From CALAGB01 sp963713965 (GTDB taxonomy: Bacteria > Chloroflexota > Chloroflexia > Thermomicrobiales > Thermomicrobiaceae), in assembly GCA_963713965.1 (NCBI GenBank), contig OY970217.1:2790001-2854000 (forward strand): 64,000 nucleotides of DNA, read 5' to 3'. Both the position numbers and the translations under genes were made by a program. Positions 63,601 through 64,000 of this stretch are shown piece after piece. Each line of letters starts with the position of its first letter. Position 1 is the first letter of the stretch. Under the pieces are notes generated by a model, which made no database searches, was not told where the DNA came from, and saw nothing but the letters and a program-made list of their open reading frames with translations.

Positions 63601-64000
63601 TTAGCGGTCTAGTTTCCCACCGGTCAACATTGGGGAAAGGATGATGGCGGCGGGGGTCTGAGTGTTGAAGCATTGGGCCGCCATGCGCGGAACGACGAAC
63701 TCGACCTCATCTTCGCGGTTCAATGTGAAGTGCGGGATTCCCAGCGCATCGAGCGTCGGGCGGATGACACGAGTGATCGGGACCTGGACGGAGTTGTATT
63801 CGCCAAGTGAGCCCCGTTCAGAAATGATCATCAGTACCGGAATCTGATAAGGAGTGGCCAGTGACGCCAGCGCGTTGGGGATGTTGCCGAATCCGCTGCT
63901 CTGCATCATCACCAGTGCGCGCGAGCCACCCAGGTAGGCGCCGCAGGCGATGCCGATGGCCTCTTCCTCACGCGTCGCGGAGAAAACGGTCAACCGTTCG
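63601..64000 (-). CDS. TPP-dependent decarboxylase, alpha (PYR) subunit, truncated by window edge
   Basis: The frame is open to the right edge, so the N-terminus lies beyond the window. The visible part has the PYR-domain motif ATREEEAIGIACGAYLGG, containing the cofactor-activating Glu, followed by LVMMQSSGFGNIPNALASL. These are characteristic of the sulfopyruvate decarboxylase alpha subunit (ComD) and phosphonopyruvate decarboxylase. It forms a heteromer with the 62943-63539 product. Confidence 0.85.
   Translation of the reverse strand, partial: ERLTVFSATREEEAIGIACGAYLGGSRALVMMQSSGFGNIPNALASLATPYQIPVLMIISERGSLGEYNSVQVPITRVIRPTLDALGIPHFTLNREDEVEFVVPRMAAQCFNTQTPAAIILSPMLTGGKLDR

Noticed and set aside
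63601..63993. Coenzyme M biosynthesis locus
   Set aside because: Only the decarboxylase-type pair is visible; no other com genes are present, and related bacterial pairs act on different 2-oxo acids.

Overview
The window looks like one contig of a free-living, aerobic, high-GC bacterium. It has frequent GTG and TTG starts, an intact smc, a PPi-type phosphofructokinase, a DUF6391-like protein, many large secreted proteins and dispersed GTAGGGGC-type intergenic repeats. This combination most resembles a Chloroflexota genome of the Thermomicrobia type. That is an inference, because no rRNA, tRNA or ribosomal marker lies in the window.

Layout. 1-7.4 kb: a partial S51-like peptidase gene, then a minus-strand catabolic operon (Fsr-type MFS, amidohydrolase, orphan molybdenum hydroxylase large subunit, SDR, MFS). 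7.6-22.6 kb: an accessory island of exported proteins: a membrane-anchored glycoside hydrolase, an SPW-repeat membrane protein, a four-FN3 protein, a surface-layer-like protein with a strong promoter and two terminators, a protein with three copies of an unfamiliar LVQAFRWH repeat, a lipoprotein and a subtilisin with CARDB-like repeats. 23-34 kb: a minus-strand run of a membrane endonuclease/exonuclease/phosphatase protein, SMC, an ABC exporter, a DUF2103-like protein, an SLC13/DASS permease and a tandem rhodanese without the usual catalytic cysteine; htrA is divergent from the last. 35-38 kb: a BKACE plus M81 peptidase pair, then a promoter/operator-driven 59-residue protein. 38.5-47 kb: small metabolic genes (hydrolase, PPi-PFK, JAMM peptidase, Asp/Glu racemase, DinB, monooxygenase-like proteins, class III aminotransferase). 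47.3-53.5 kb: an oligopeptide-type importer (binding protein and two permeases), a penicillin-recognising-fold hydrolase and an MFS. 53.8-62.9 kb: a hydrogen-uptake operon: [NiFe]-hydrogenase small and large subunits, cytochrome b, maturation protease, HypA, HypC, a DUF6390-like protein, then a second family-5 binding protein and two permeases. The right edge carries a split TPP-dependent decarboxylase of the sulfopyruvate decarboxylase type.

The hydrogenase operon is the clearest coordinated system. The small subunit has a Tat signal, the large subunit has both nickel-binding CxxC motifs, and the downstream importer could supply nickel, although no ATPase is encoded here. The small subunit's proximal cluster motif reads CAGN instead of CxGC, so one canonical cysteine ligand is missing.

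About ten frameshifts break seven otherwise well-conserved genes, several of them at short homopolymers, while very long genes such as smc are intact. I read these mainly as indel errors in the sequence, not decay, and report the broken genes as single loci.
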